A stretch of DNA of 64,000 nucleotides, taken from the NCBI GenBank assembly GCA_017744355.1, contig JAGIBK010000001.1, positions 959,694 to 1,023,693 on the forward strand, written 5' to 3'. Positions 53,321 to 60,316 of this stretch are shown piece by piece. Within the stretch, counting starts at the first letter, position 1, and every line of letters begins with the position of its first letter. The DNA comes from a bacterium (GTDB lineage: Bacteria > Cyanobacteriota > Sericytochromatia > S15B-MN24 > UBA4093). The notes beneath the pieces are model-generated. The model was not told the origin of the DNA, did not search any database, and saw nothing but the letters and a program-made list of their open reading frames with translations. The translations under genes were made by a program, and so were the position numbers.

Positions 53321-53856
53321 CACAGCCTCCGGACCGTGAGGATGACCCCGCCCTCGGCGAGCTCCACGGTCTCGTGGGCGAGGCCCAGTTCTTCGAGCTT
53401 GGGGTAGAGCAGCATGGGGCGCCGCTCGTTGCGGGCCTCCAGGCGCTGACCCTGGGCGAGTTGCTGCGCGACGGCGAGGATCCGGAGCATGGGCTCGGGC
53501 GGCTCCAGGCCGCGGTTGTCTACCCGGACCACGTCGGGCGAGACCTCGATGCCTTGCGCCCGAAGGCCCGTGACGTCCTTCAGGTCGTAGAGCACGGCCT
53601 CCTCGGGGGCCGCAGGGCTCAGCGGCACCTGGGCGAGGGCCCGCTCGTTGAGCGCGACCAGGAAGGCTTCGAGGCGCGCCGCCTCCCAGTGGTGCATCCG
53701 GGCAGCCCCCTTGATGCTCACCAGATGGGCGAAGGTCCTGCGCATCAGGGGGTTCGCGAGCGGCTTGAAGCCGTGCCCCACGAAAACCTCCAGCGTCTGG
53801 GGGTAACGGTCCAGGACCTCGTTGACCTTCATATCGGCGGTGATGGGCGTCGGCAC
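53320..53856 (-). CDS. DUF1858 + DUF2249 protein
   Basis: 178 residues from GTG 53856. The DUF1858 part (ITADMKVNEVLDRYPQTLEVFVGHGF) covers residues about 4-65. A DUF2249-like part follows at about 95-178 (LYDLKDVTGLRAQGIEV … LLYPKLEELGLAHETVEL). AAGGAG lies 6 bases before the GTG. The ATG at 53877 is rejected because the predicted transcription start is at about 53881. The pairing recurs next to NO-related genes and suggests a soluble partner of the membrane protein at 52058. Molecular function unknown. Confidence 0.82.
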   Translation of the reverse strand: MPTPITADMKVNEVLDRYPQTLEVFVGHGFKPLANPLMRRTFAHLVSIKGAARMHHWEAARLEAFLVALNERALAQVPLSPAAPEEAVLYDLKDVTGLRAQGIEVSPDVVRVDNRGLEPPEPMLRILAVAQQLAQGQRLEARNERRPMLLYPKLEELGLAHETVELAEGGVILTVRRL

Positions 53857-53887
53857 GGTTCTCTCCTTCTCGCGCATGACGCCCAGG

Positions 53888-53928
53888 AGCATAGCGGGCC
53901 AAAGGGTCCAACGGTATGAGGCAGCTCA
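53888..53928 (-). promoter_or_regulatory. Promoter of the DUF1858 operon: TGAG-N4-CTCA plus -10
   Basis: Operator TGAG-GCAG-CTCA at 53917-53928 (minus-strand reading TGAG-CTGC-CTCA), 23 bp, then TATGCT at 53893-53888 on the minus strand. Predicted start near 53881 gives a 25-base leader with the ribosome site. Confidence 0.75.
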
Positions 53929-53982
53929 GCTTCATACTTAAGACGGCCGGCGGATCGGGAAACTACCGAACTCGGCCCGAAC

Positions 53983-54023
53983 TGAGGCAGCTCAAAGACC
54001 GGCCCCGCGCCGGCCCCTAGGAT
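53983..54023 (+). promoter_or_regulatory. Promoter of the CPNC protein gene: TGAG-N4-CTCA plus -10
   Basis: Operator TGAG-GCAG-CTCA at 53983-53994, 23 bp, then TAGGAT at 54018-54023. The mirror-image arrangement with the operator at 53917 controls two divergent units from separate sites. Confidence 0.78.
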
Positions 54024-54064
54024 GAGCGAAACACCCGCAAGTAGCTTCCGAAAGGAGCCCCACC

Positions 54065-54277
54065 ATGCGACTGCTCATCCCTGCCACCCTCGCGGCGACC
54101 CTGCTCCTCCCGGCTGCGGCCTTGGCCTGCCCCAACTGCATCCTCCACGGCACCCCTCGCGAGGACGCCGCCTGGTCCAAGATCATGGATCGCAAGGAGG
54201 CGACGGCCTCGGTCCAGCCCGCCGCCCAGCCCAAGAAGGACGGCGAGCGCACAACGAAGGACGCTTCCAAGCGCTAA
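54065..54277 (+). CDS. Small secreted CPNC-motif protein
   Basis: 70 residues: signal peptide with predicted cleavage before CPNC (LLLPAAALA-CPNCILHG), then a charged Lys/Glu/Asp tail. AAAGGAG precedes the ATG and a TGAG-N4-CTCA promoter stands upstream, so it is a real, regulated gene. The Cys-x-x-Cys right at the mature N-terminus suggests metal or heme binding, or a lipid-anchored form if the first Cys is acylated, though the preceding ALA is a poor lipobox. No known family was recognised. Confidence 0.75.
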   Translation: MRLLIPATLAATLLLPAAALACPNCILHGTPREDAAWSKIMDRKEATASVQPAAQPKKDGERTTKDASKR

Positions 54278-54313
54278 TCAGCTCATGGCTGAAGAGATCA
54301 CCCGCCTGAATCC

Positions 54314-54342
54314 CCCTGCCCCCTGGCGGGGCGGGGGCAGGG
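54314..54342. terminator. Hairpin between convergent CPNC and qNOR genes
   Basis: Perfect 10-bp stem CCCTGCCCCC / GGGGGCAGGG, loop of 9, between the ends of two convergent genes. The same 10-bp arm sequence forms the hairpin after nirS at 43820. Confidence 0.6.
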
Positions 54343-54354
54343 AATCAAGGGGTG

Positions 54355-56631
54355 TCAGCGCTCGATCCCCCCGAAGTGCTCGGGCTCGCGGCTGAGGGAC
54401 CAGCCCGTCTTGAGGCCCATCACGAACCAGCCCAGGGCGAGCACCCCGACCGCGAAGATGCTGTCCCCGACCACTCGCAGCCAGCGTAGGGTGTTCATGA
54501 GCCCCGTCTGCGTGAACTCCGCCGAGCGGGCGTACCAGAAGCCGTGCTCGACGCTCGCCCAGGTCTGGAGCAGCCCGATGGGCAGCAGGCTCAACAGGAC
54601 CATCAGCCCGAGGCCTATGTTGATCGCCCAGAAGGAGAAGCGCAGGACCTTGGGATGCCAGACGTGGTGCGTCGCGAGGCCCTTGAGGCAGAACAGCATC
54701 AGGCCGATGCCCAGCATGCCGTAGACGCCGAACAGGGCCGTGTGGCCGTGGACGGGGGTGGTGTTGAGGCCCTGCATGTAATACAAGGCGATCGGCGGGT
54801 TGATGAAGAAGCCGAAGAGCCCCGCCCCCACCAGGTTCCAGAAGGCCACGGCAACGAAGAAGTAAATGGGCCATCGGTAGGCCGCCACCCAGGGCTGGGT
54901 CTTGCACTTGCCGTAATTCTCGTAGGCCTCGAAGCCAATGAGGACCAGGGGCACCACTTCGAGGGCGCTGAAGGTCGCCCCCAGCGCGAGCACCGGGGTG
55001 GTCGTGCCGCTGAAGTACAGGTGGTGGAAGGTCCCGATAATGCCGCCCGACAGGAAGATGACGGTCGAGAAGAGCACCGCCGCGGTCGCCGTCCCCGTCC
55101 GGATGAGGCCCATCCGGGTGAAGAGGAAGGCGATCACCGTGGTCGCGAAGACCTCGAAGAAGCCCTCGACCCACAGGTGGACCACCCACCAGCGCCAGTA
55201 CTCGGCGATGGCGAGGTTGGTCTGGCGGCCCCACATGAGCCCCGCCCCCCAGAAGAGAGCGATCGCCCCGGACGACAGCAAGAACATGCCAAGCAGGCTC
55301 CTGTCCTCGGGCGAACCCTTGAGGGCAGGGGCCATGGCCCGGACCATCAGGCCAAGCCAGAGGAACAGGCCCACCCACAGGAAGATCTGCCAGAACCTGC
55401 CGAGATCGACGTACTCGTAGCCCTGGTGGCCGAACCAGAAGTTGGCGTCTAAGCCCAGGCGCTGCTGAACCCCCAGCCACTGGCCGACGAGCGAACCCAC
55501 GACGATGACGAGCAAGCAGACGAAGAGGAAGTCGACCCCGAGGCGCTGGAACTTGGGCTCGTGCCCCGAGACGGCCGGGGCCATGAAAAGACCGGTCGCA
55601 AGCCATGCCGTGGCGATCCAGAAAATGCCGAGCTGGGTGTGCCAGGTGCGAGCGACCGAGTAGGGCAGCCATTGATCGAGCGGGATCCCATAGAGACCGG
55701 ATCCTTCGACCCCGTAGTGGGCCGCGACGACACCGAGCCCCACCTGCAGGACCAAAAGGGCCGCGGCTGTCCAGAAGTACTTGAGGGTCGCGCGCATGGA
55801 GGGGGTGGGGTTGAGCGCGAGCAGGGGGTCTTTCTCGGGATAGCGGATGCAGTCTCCCTCTCGGGTCTGGTTCTGGACGGCGAAGTACCACGCCAGGGCC
55901 CCGACGCCTGCGAGCAGCAGCACGAAGCTGATGACCGACCACAGCACCATGGCCCCGGTCGGCGTGTTGTCGATCAGGCTCTCGGCCGGCCAGTTGTTGG
56001 TATAGGTCACGTTGGCGCCGGGACGGTTGGTGGCGCAGGCCCAGGCCGCCCAGAAATAGAAGGCCATCAGCTGGCGCATGCGCTCGGGATCTTTGATCGT
56101 CTCGGCGGGGATCGCATAGGCGCTACGCAGCTTGGCAAGGGCCGGGTCCGCGCCAAAGAGGGCCGTGTAGTGGGAGGAGACGGCTGCGATCGCCCGGGCC
56201 CTATCCTCGGAGACCCCGAGGGTCCCGGTCGAGGGGTCATAGGTGTTGGTCTTGAGCTCTTGCTTGAGGCGGACCTTGAGGACCGCCTGGCCCTCGGCAT
56301 CGAGCTGGTCGTAAGGCTTGCCGAACCGCGCGACGGCCCAATCATCAAGCAGCCATGTGGCTTCTCGGTGAAGCCAGTCCGCCGACCAGTCCGGGGCCAC
56401 GTAGGCGCCGTGCCCCCAGACGCTTCCGACCTCCTGACCGCCCATGGACTGCCAGACGTTCTGCCCGTCCTTGATGTCCTGGCCGGTGAAGAGGACCCGA
56501 TCGCCGGCGACGACCCGCTCGGGGACCGGTGGGGCCATCCGGTAGATATCCCAGCCGTAATAGCCGAGCACCATGAACGACGCCACGATGACGCCAATCA
56601 GCCAGAACCACAGTTTGCGGTACTGCCTCAT
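54355..56631 (-). CDS. norZ: Quinol-dependent nitric oxide reductase (qNOR)
   Basis: 758 residues, typical of single-subunit qNOR. Helix 1 is followed by a long periplasmic domain (about 40-220) resembling a cytochrome c fold but without CxxCH, so electrons come from quinol. The NorB-like core has HTQLGIFWIATAWLATG, HLWVEGFFEVFA, GTFHHLYFSG and VHGHTALFGVYG, giving all heme and non-heme-iron histidines and the glutamates. It makes N2O from NO, often for detoxification. It is probably co-transcribed with the cytochrome c gene upstream. A second NO reductase beside norCB. Confidence 0.95.
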   Translation of the reverse strand: MRQYRKLWFWLIGVIVASFMVLGYYGWDIYRMAPPVPERVVAGDRVLFTGQDIKDGQNVWQSMGGQEVGSVWGHGAYVAPDWSADWLHREATWLLDDWAVARFGKPYDQLDAEGQAVLKVRLKQELKTNTYDPSTGTLGVSEDRARAIAAVSSHYTALFGADPALAKLRSAYAIPAETIKDPERMRQLMAFYFWAAWACATNRPGANVTYTNNWPAESLIDNTPTGAMVLWSVISFVLLLAGVGALAWYFAVQNQTREGDCIRYPEKDPLLALNPTPSMRATLKYFWTAAALLVLQVGLGVVAAHYGVEGSGLYGIPLDQWLPYSVARTWHTQLGIFWIATAWLATGLFMAPAVSGHEPKFQRLGVDFLFVCLLVIVVGSLVGQWLGVQQRLGLDANFWFGHQGYEYVDLGRFWQIFLWVGLFLWLGLMVRAMAPALKGSPEDRSLLGMFLLSSGAIALFWGAGLMWGRQTNLAIAEYWRWWVVHLWVEGFFEVFATTVIAFLFTRMGLIRTGTATAAVLFSTVIFLSGGIIGTFHHLYFSGTTTPVLALGATFSALEVVPLVLIGFEAYENYGKCKTQPWVAAYRWPIYFFVAVAFWNLVGAGLFGFFINPPIALYYMQGLNTTPVHGHTALFGVYGMLGIGLMLFCLKGLATHHVWHPKVLRFSFWAINIGLGLMVLLSLLPIGLLQTWASVEHGFWYARSAEFTQTGLMNTLRWLRVVGDSIFAVGVLALGWFVMGLKTGWSLSREPEHFGGIER

Positions 56632-56645
56632 CTTGCCCCCTCTCG

Positions 56646-56685
56646 CCCGGGGATCGCCTCATTCGACTCATAGGCGATTCCCGGG
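56646..56685 (-). promoter_or_regulatory. 14-bp hairpin in the qNOR leader
   Basis: CCCGGGGATCGCCT (56646-56659) pairs with AGGCGATTCCCGGG (56672-56685) with one G-T wobble or mismatch and a 12-base loop, immediately upstream of the qNOR ribosome site. No T run follows, so it may control translation or RNA stability between the cytochrome c and qNOR cistrons. Also possible: an inefficient terminator. Confidence 0.55.
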
Positions 56686-56733
56686 GGAGGTCACAAGGGC
56701 AAAAGCAGGCGCTCTTCGACGAGATTTTTCGGC

Positions 56734-57084
56734 CTATTTACCCTTCGGCTTCTTCTGACCCGCCGACTTCAGCAGGCGTACGATGCCCTGGGACTCGGCG
56801 TCGGTGAGGGTGATCATCGAGGTCAGGACCATCTCCATGGTGCCGGTCGGCTGCTTCATGAACTGCTCGAGGGGCACTCCCACCCGCTTGGGGACGTTGG
56901 AGTAGGCGTGTGAGAGGTCAGGCCCCGCCGTGCTCCCCTCAAGCCCGTAGGCCGAAACGCTGTGGCACTGGATGCAGCCCTTCTCGGCGAAGATCTTCGG
57001 GGTGACGGGTGCCGCCTGAGCGATTCCCGGGGTGAGAGCGACACTCGCGAGTAGGAACAGGCTCAGCGTGAAAGACTTGGACAT
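56734..57084 (-). CDS. Small periplasmic cytochrome c upstream of qNOR
   Basis: 116 residues: signal peptide (ends IAQAAP), CIQCH at about residues 37-41, and Met-containing PTGTMEMV. Monoheme class I cytochrome. It is preceded by a TGAG-N4-CTCA promoter and followed after 102 bp by qNOR. The combination is odd, because qNOR does not need a cytochrome donor; it may serve cNOR or NirK instead. Confidence 0.82.
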   Translation of the reverse strand: MSKSFTLSLFLLASVALTPGIAQAAPVTPKIFAEKGCIQCHSVSAYGLEGSTAGPDLSHAYSNVPKRVGVPLEQFMKQPTGTMEMVLTSMITLTDAESQGIVRLLKSAGQKKPKGK

Positions 57085-57134
57085 GGTTCCCTCCTTGGTG
57101 CACTGCCGTGAACGGCGGCCTTTGGAACAGCTCG

Positions 57135-57175
57135 ACCCTACCAACTCGCGCGAGCGTCCTCGTTGAGCTAGCTCA
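57135..57175 (-). promoter_or_regulatory. Promoter of the cytochrome c/qNOR unit: TGAG-N4-CTCA plus -10
   Basis: Operator TGAG-CTAG-CTCA at 57164-57175, a fully symmetric palindrome, then 23 bp to TAGGGT at 57140-57135 on the minus strand. Confidence 0.72.
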
Positions 57176-57255
57176 ATGAGGGGAAAGATCCGTAGAAAGT
57201 GCGGAATGGGGTGCGAAAACACGCGTGCGACCATGAAAGCGCGCTGACACGAAAC

Positions 57256-57297
57256 TGAGCAAACTCATATCCAACAACAAGCCATTCCCTGCAAAAT
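57256..57297 (+). promoter_or_regulatory. Promoter of the MCP-like gene: TGAG-N4-CTCA plus -10
   Basis: Operator TGAG-CAAA-CTCA at 57256-57267, then 24 bp to CAAAAT at 57292-57297. The -10 is the weakest of the seven. Confidence 0.65.
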
Positions 57298-57358
57298 CAT
57301 CAACGAACGATTTTTCGTCGCCGCTGCGCCCCGCTCACCGCACAAGGAGAAGACACGC

Positions 57359-58054
57359 TTGACGTCTGTTTCGAGCGCTCCCCAAGGAACCGCCTTCGAG
57401 GAGATGATGACCCTCTATCGGGTGTGCGTCCACATCCAACAAGGCTCCAAGACCCTCTTGGGCCACGCCGAGGAGATGGCGGCGATCGCCATCAACGCGG
57501 CGATCGCCGCCGCCCGGTCCAAGGGGAATCAGCGCGCGCTTGGCGTGCTCGCGAACGAGGCGGCCCGGATCAGCCAGCGCATCAGCTCACAGGTCTCGGA
57601 GATCCAAGGGGCTGCAAGCACGCTCGCCAAGCGCGGGCTGTTCGGCGTCCTGAAGTGCCGAGAGGCGCAGACCATGACCGTGGCGCGCCGCCGTATCGCT
57701 GACGGCGCCAACGCGGACATCGTTCAAGCCGCCATCTGCCGCAACGAGGAAGAAGTCCAGCGGGTGCTGCGCGACGTGGAGGCCATGCGCGAGGCGATCA
57801 CCGAGCAGTGGCGCGCGATCGATCGCCAGAACGCTCGTATCATCCAGATCGCCGCCGCCTTCCGGATCGAGGCCACGCGCGACGACTCTCTGGGGGCCTA
57901 CTTCACCCACATCGCTACGCTGCTCAACGCGCTCAACGAGCAGATCAAGGAGAGCAGCGAGCAGTTGCGCCGATTGCTCGACCAGTTCGCCGCCCCCTCA
58001 GCGAGGGCTCGGCGCCCCTTGGCTGATCGTTCGCCGGTTCGCCTTAGGCCTTGA
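57359..58054 (+). CDS. Soluble MCP-signalling-domain-like protein
   Basis: 231 residues, start TTG at 57359 with AAGGAGA 8 bases upstream; the next ATG is 45 bp later and has no ribosome site. The segment AEEMAAIAINAAIAAARSKGNQRALGVLANEAARISQRI copies the tip of a chemoreceptor hairpin (compare [31 protein letters not shown] of the MCP at 60317). There is no membrane helix, HAMP domain or sensor. The rest is helical. It could plug into a chemotaxis array or act as an NO-responsive adaptor. Its 3' end overlaps the convergent TetR gene by 11 bp. Confidence 0.72.
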   Translation: MTSVSSAPQGTAFEEMMTLYRVCVHIQQGSKTLLGHAEEMAAIAINAAIAAARSKGNQRALGVLANEAARISQRISSQVSEIQGAASTLAKRGLFGVLKCREAQTMTVARRRIADGANADIVQAAICRNEEEVQRVLRDVEAMREAITEQWRAIDRQNARIIQIAAAFRIEATRDDSLGAYFTHIATLLNALNEQIKESSEQLRRLLDQFAAPSARARRPLADRSPVRLRP

Positions 58055-58628
58055 CGCTCGAGCGCAGGGCGGCGAACAGGGCCTCGAGCATGCGCTCGAA
58101 GCTCTCGTCGACCGACTGCGGCAGGCCGAACTGCCCCGCCAGCTCCAGCAGGACGTAGCCGTGAATGGCCGCCCGGAAGGTCCGCATGGCGTGGATCCCT
58201 TGCTCGGGCGAGAGGCCCAGGGGCTCGATCGTACGATGGAAGCCCCCGATCATGCGCTGGGCGACGGGGCCGGAGTCGGGCGCAGTGGGCGAGAAGGGCA
58301 TGGTCGACATGAGGGTGTACAGGGCCGGGTTGGCGATGGCGAAGGCGCGGTAGGCCCTGGCGACCAGCTTGAGCTTGGAGGCCGGATCATCCACCCCCTG
58401 CACCGTCGCTTGCAGGCTCTCGTCGAGCTGCTTCCAGCCCGCCAAGGCGACGGCCCGGTGCAAATCATCGTTGTTGGTGACGTGGTGGTAGAGCGAAGGG
58501 GGCTTGATGCCGAGTTCGCGCGCCACGCGGTTGATGCCAAGCGCGTCGGGCCCCTCGTTCCGTAGCAGGGTGATCGCCGTGACGATCACGTCCTCTCGCG
58601 TCAGGGCAACCCCTCTTCTGCGCGCCAT
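58044..58628 (-). CDS. TetR-family transcription regulator
   Basis: 194 residues. Helix-turn-helix at about 28-50 (LGINRVARELGIKPPSLYHHVTNNDDL) and a C-terminal ligand domain of the TetR_C_33/WHG kind (AMRTFRAAIHGYVLLELAGQFGL). Probably autoregulated and controlling a neighbouring or distant gene; hemN is divergent 251 bp away and is a possible target. Ligand unknown. Confidence 0.9.
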   Translation of the reverse strand: MARRRGVALTREDVIVTAITLLRNEGPDALGINRVARELGIKPPSLYHHVTNNDDLHRAVALAGWKQLDESLQATVQGVDDPASKLKLVARAYRAFAIANPALYTLMSTMPFSPTAPDSGPVAQRMIGGFHRTIEPLGLSPEQGIHAMRTFRAAIHGYVLLELAGQFGLPQSVDESFERMLEALFAALRSSVKA

Positions 58629-58879
58629 AGACTTGTTCTCCGATTCTTCCAGTTCAATGGGTCAACGCCGCTGCACGTCCTTGCGCCTCGGGCCGAGGCA
58701 CGCGTGGGGGCAGGCTTCTCGGGGTTGGCTCGGCTGCGGACGCCGTCGGCAGCAGGTCAATCGTACCCTTTTAACCAGAAGTTCTATCCCATTCAGCGCA
58801 ACGCGTAGTTTCCCCGGATGCCGTCTTGCCTCGCTCAAAGGAGAATACGGAGGCCGCCCGCCATGCGAGGAGCTTTGTC

Positions 58880-60268
58880 ATGCCCCAGCACCCTTACGTC
58901 CTGCCGCGCGAGATCCTTGAGCGCTACAACACCTCTGGTCCGCGCTACACCAGCTATCCCACCGCCCCTGAGTGGTCCGACGCCTTCGGGCGAGAGGACG
59001 CCCTGCGCGCCATCGCTGAAAACCAGGAAAGCCGCAAGGACACCCCCCTCTCCCTCTACGTCCACCTCCCGTTCTGCCACAAGCTCTGCTACTACTGCGG
59101 GTGCAACATGCTCGTCACCAAGCAGCAGGACCTGGTCGAGCGGTACCTCGACGCCGTCATCCGCGAGATCGACCTGACGGCCAAGCTCATCCGGCACCGG
59201 CCGGTGGTGCAGATCCACTGGGGCGGCGGCACCCCGACCTATCTCAACAGCGAGCAGCTCAGCAGGCTCTACGGGGCGATCGCCGAGCGCTTCACGATCG
59301 ATCCCGAAGCGGAAGTCTCGATCGAGGTCCACCCGCCCGTCACCACCTTCGAGCAGTTGGAGACGCTCGCCAAGCTCGGCTTCAACCGCCTCAGCATGGG
59401 CATCCAGGACTTCGACCCCGAGGTCCAGCAAGCCGTCAACCGTATCCAGCCCTTCGAGCAGACCCAGGCCCTCATCGAGAAGGCCCGCGAGCTGGGCTTC
59501 GTCTCGATCAACACCGACCTGATGTACGGGCTGCCCTTCCAGAATGCGACGCGCTTCGGCGAGACCCTCGAAAAGATCCACCGGCTGCGCCCCGATCGCA
59601 TCGCCCTCTTCAACTACGCCCACGTGCCTTGGCTCAAGCCCCACCAGAACCTCATCAAGGAGGAGACCCTCCCCACCCCCGAGGAGAAGATCGCCCTCTT
59701 CGAGCTTGCGATCGACTCCCTGCTCGCACACGGTTACCGCTACATCGGGATGGACCACTTCGCCCTCGAAGAGAACGAGCTCTCCAAGGCCCAGGCCGAC
59801 CGTACCCTGCGCCGGAACTTCATGGGCTACACCACCCGCGCCGACAGCGACCTGTACTCCTTCGGCGTCTCGAGCATCAGCGACCTGGACGCGGTCTACT
59901 ACCAGAACCCGCGCAAGCTCATGGACTACCTCACGGCCATGGAGACCGACGAACTGCCCGCGAGCCGCGGCATGCGCCTCTCGGCCGACGACCGGCTGCG
60001 CCGCGACGTGATCAACCGCCTGATCGGCCACTGTTACCTGGACAAGGCCGAACTCGAAACCTTGCACGGCATTGAATTCGACGCCTACTTCGGCGCCGAG
60101 CTCGAAAAGCTGCAGCCGCTCGCCGAGGACGGATTGCTCACGATCGAGACCGACGCCCTGAAGGTGACGCCGCGCGGCCAGTTGCTGCTGCGCAACATCT
60201 GCATGGCCTTCGACGCCTACCTCGGCGAGCAAGTCCCCGGCACGCGCAAGTTCTCTCGCACCCTCTAA
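58880..60268 (+). CDS. hemN: Oxygen-independent coproporphyrinogen III oxidase
   Basis: 462 residues from the ATG at 58880, GAGGAG 7 bases upstream. Radical SAM motif Cys66-x3-Cys70-x2-Cys73 (PFCHKLCYYCGC). The following CGCNM, HWGGGTPTYL, GIQDFDPEVQQAVNRIQ and IGMDHFALEENEL identify true HemN rather than HemW. It makes protoporphyrinogen IX precursor without oxygen, supplying heme during denitrifying growth. No TGAG-N4-CTCA site upstream; CGTAGTT lies at 58804-58810. Confidence 0.96.
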   Translation: MPQHPYVLPREILERYNTSGPRYTSYPTAPEWSDAFGREDALRAIAENQESRKDTPLSLYVHLPFCHKLCYYCGCNMLVTKQQDLVERYLDAVIREIDLTAKLIRHRPVVQIHWGGGTPTYLNSEQLSRLYGAIAERFTIDPEAEVSIEVHPPVTTFEQLETLAKLGFNRLSMGIQDFDPEVQQAVNRIQPFEQTQALIEKARELGFVSINTDLMYGLPFQNATRFGETLEKIHRLRPDRIALFNYAHVPWLKPHQNLIKEETLPTPEEKIALFELAIDSLLAHGYRYIGMDHFALEENELSKAQADRTLRRNFMGYTTRADSDLYSFGVSSISDLDAVYYQNPRKLMDYLTAMETDELPASRGMRLSADDRLRRDVINRLIGHCYLDKAELETLHGIEFDAYFGAELEKLQPLAEDGLLTIETDALKVTPRGQLLLRNICMAFDAYLGEQVPGTRKFSRTL

Positions 60269-60316
60269 CCCACCAGAGACCACCCACCCCCCATCGTTCC
60301 AGTGAGGCCAGTCGCC

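Noticed and set aside
56660..56671. CTCA-TTCGA-CTCA upstream of qNOR as a further operator.
   Set aside because: It is a direct, not inverted, repeat with the wrong spacing; it is the loop of the leader hairpin. qNOR is better explained by the promoter at 57135-57175.
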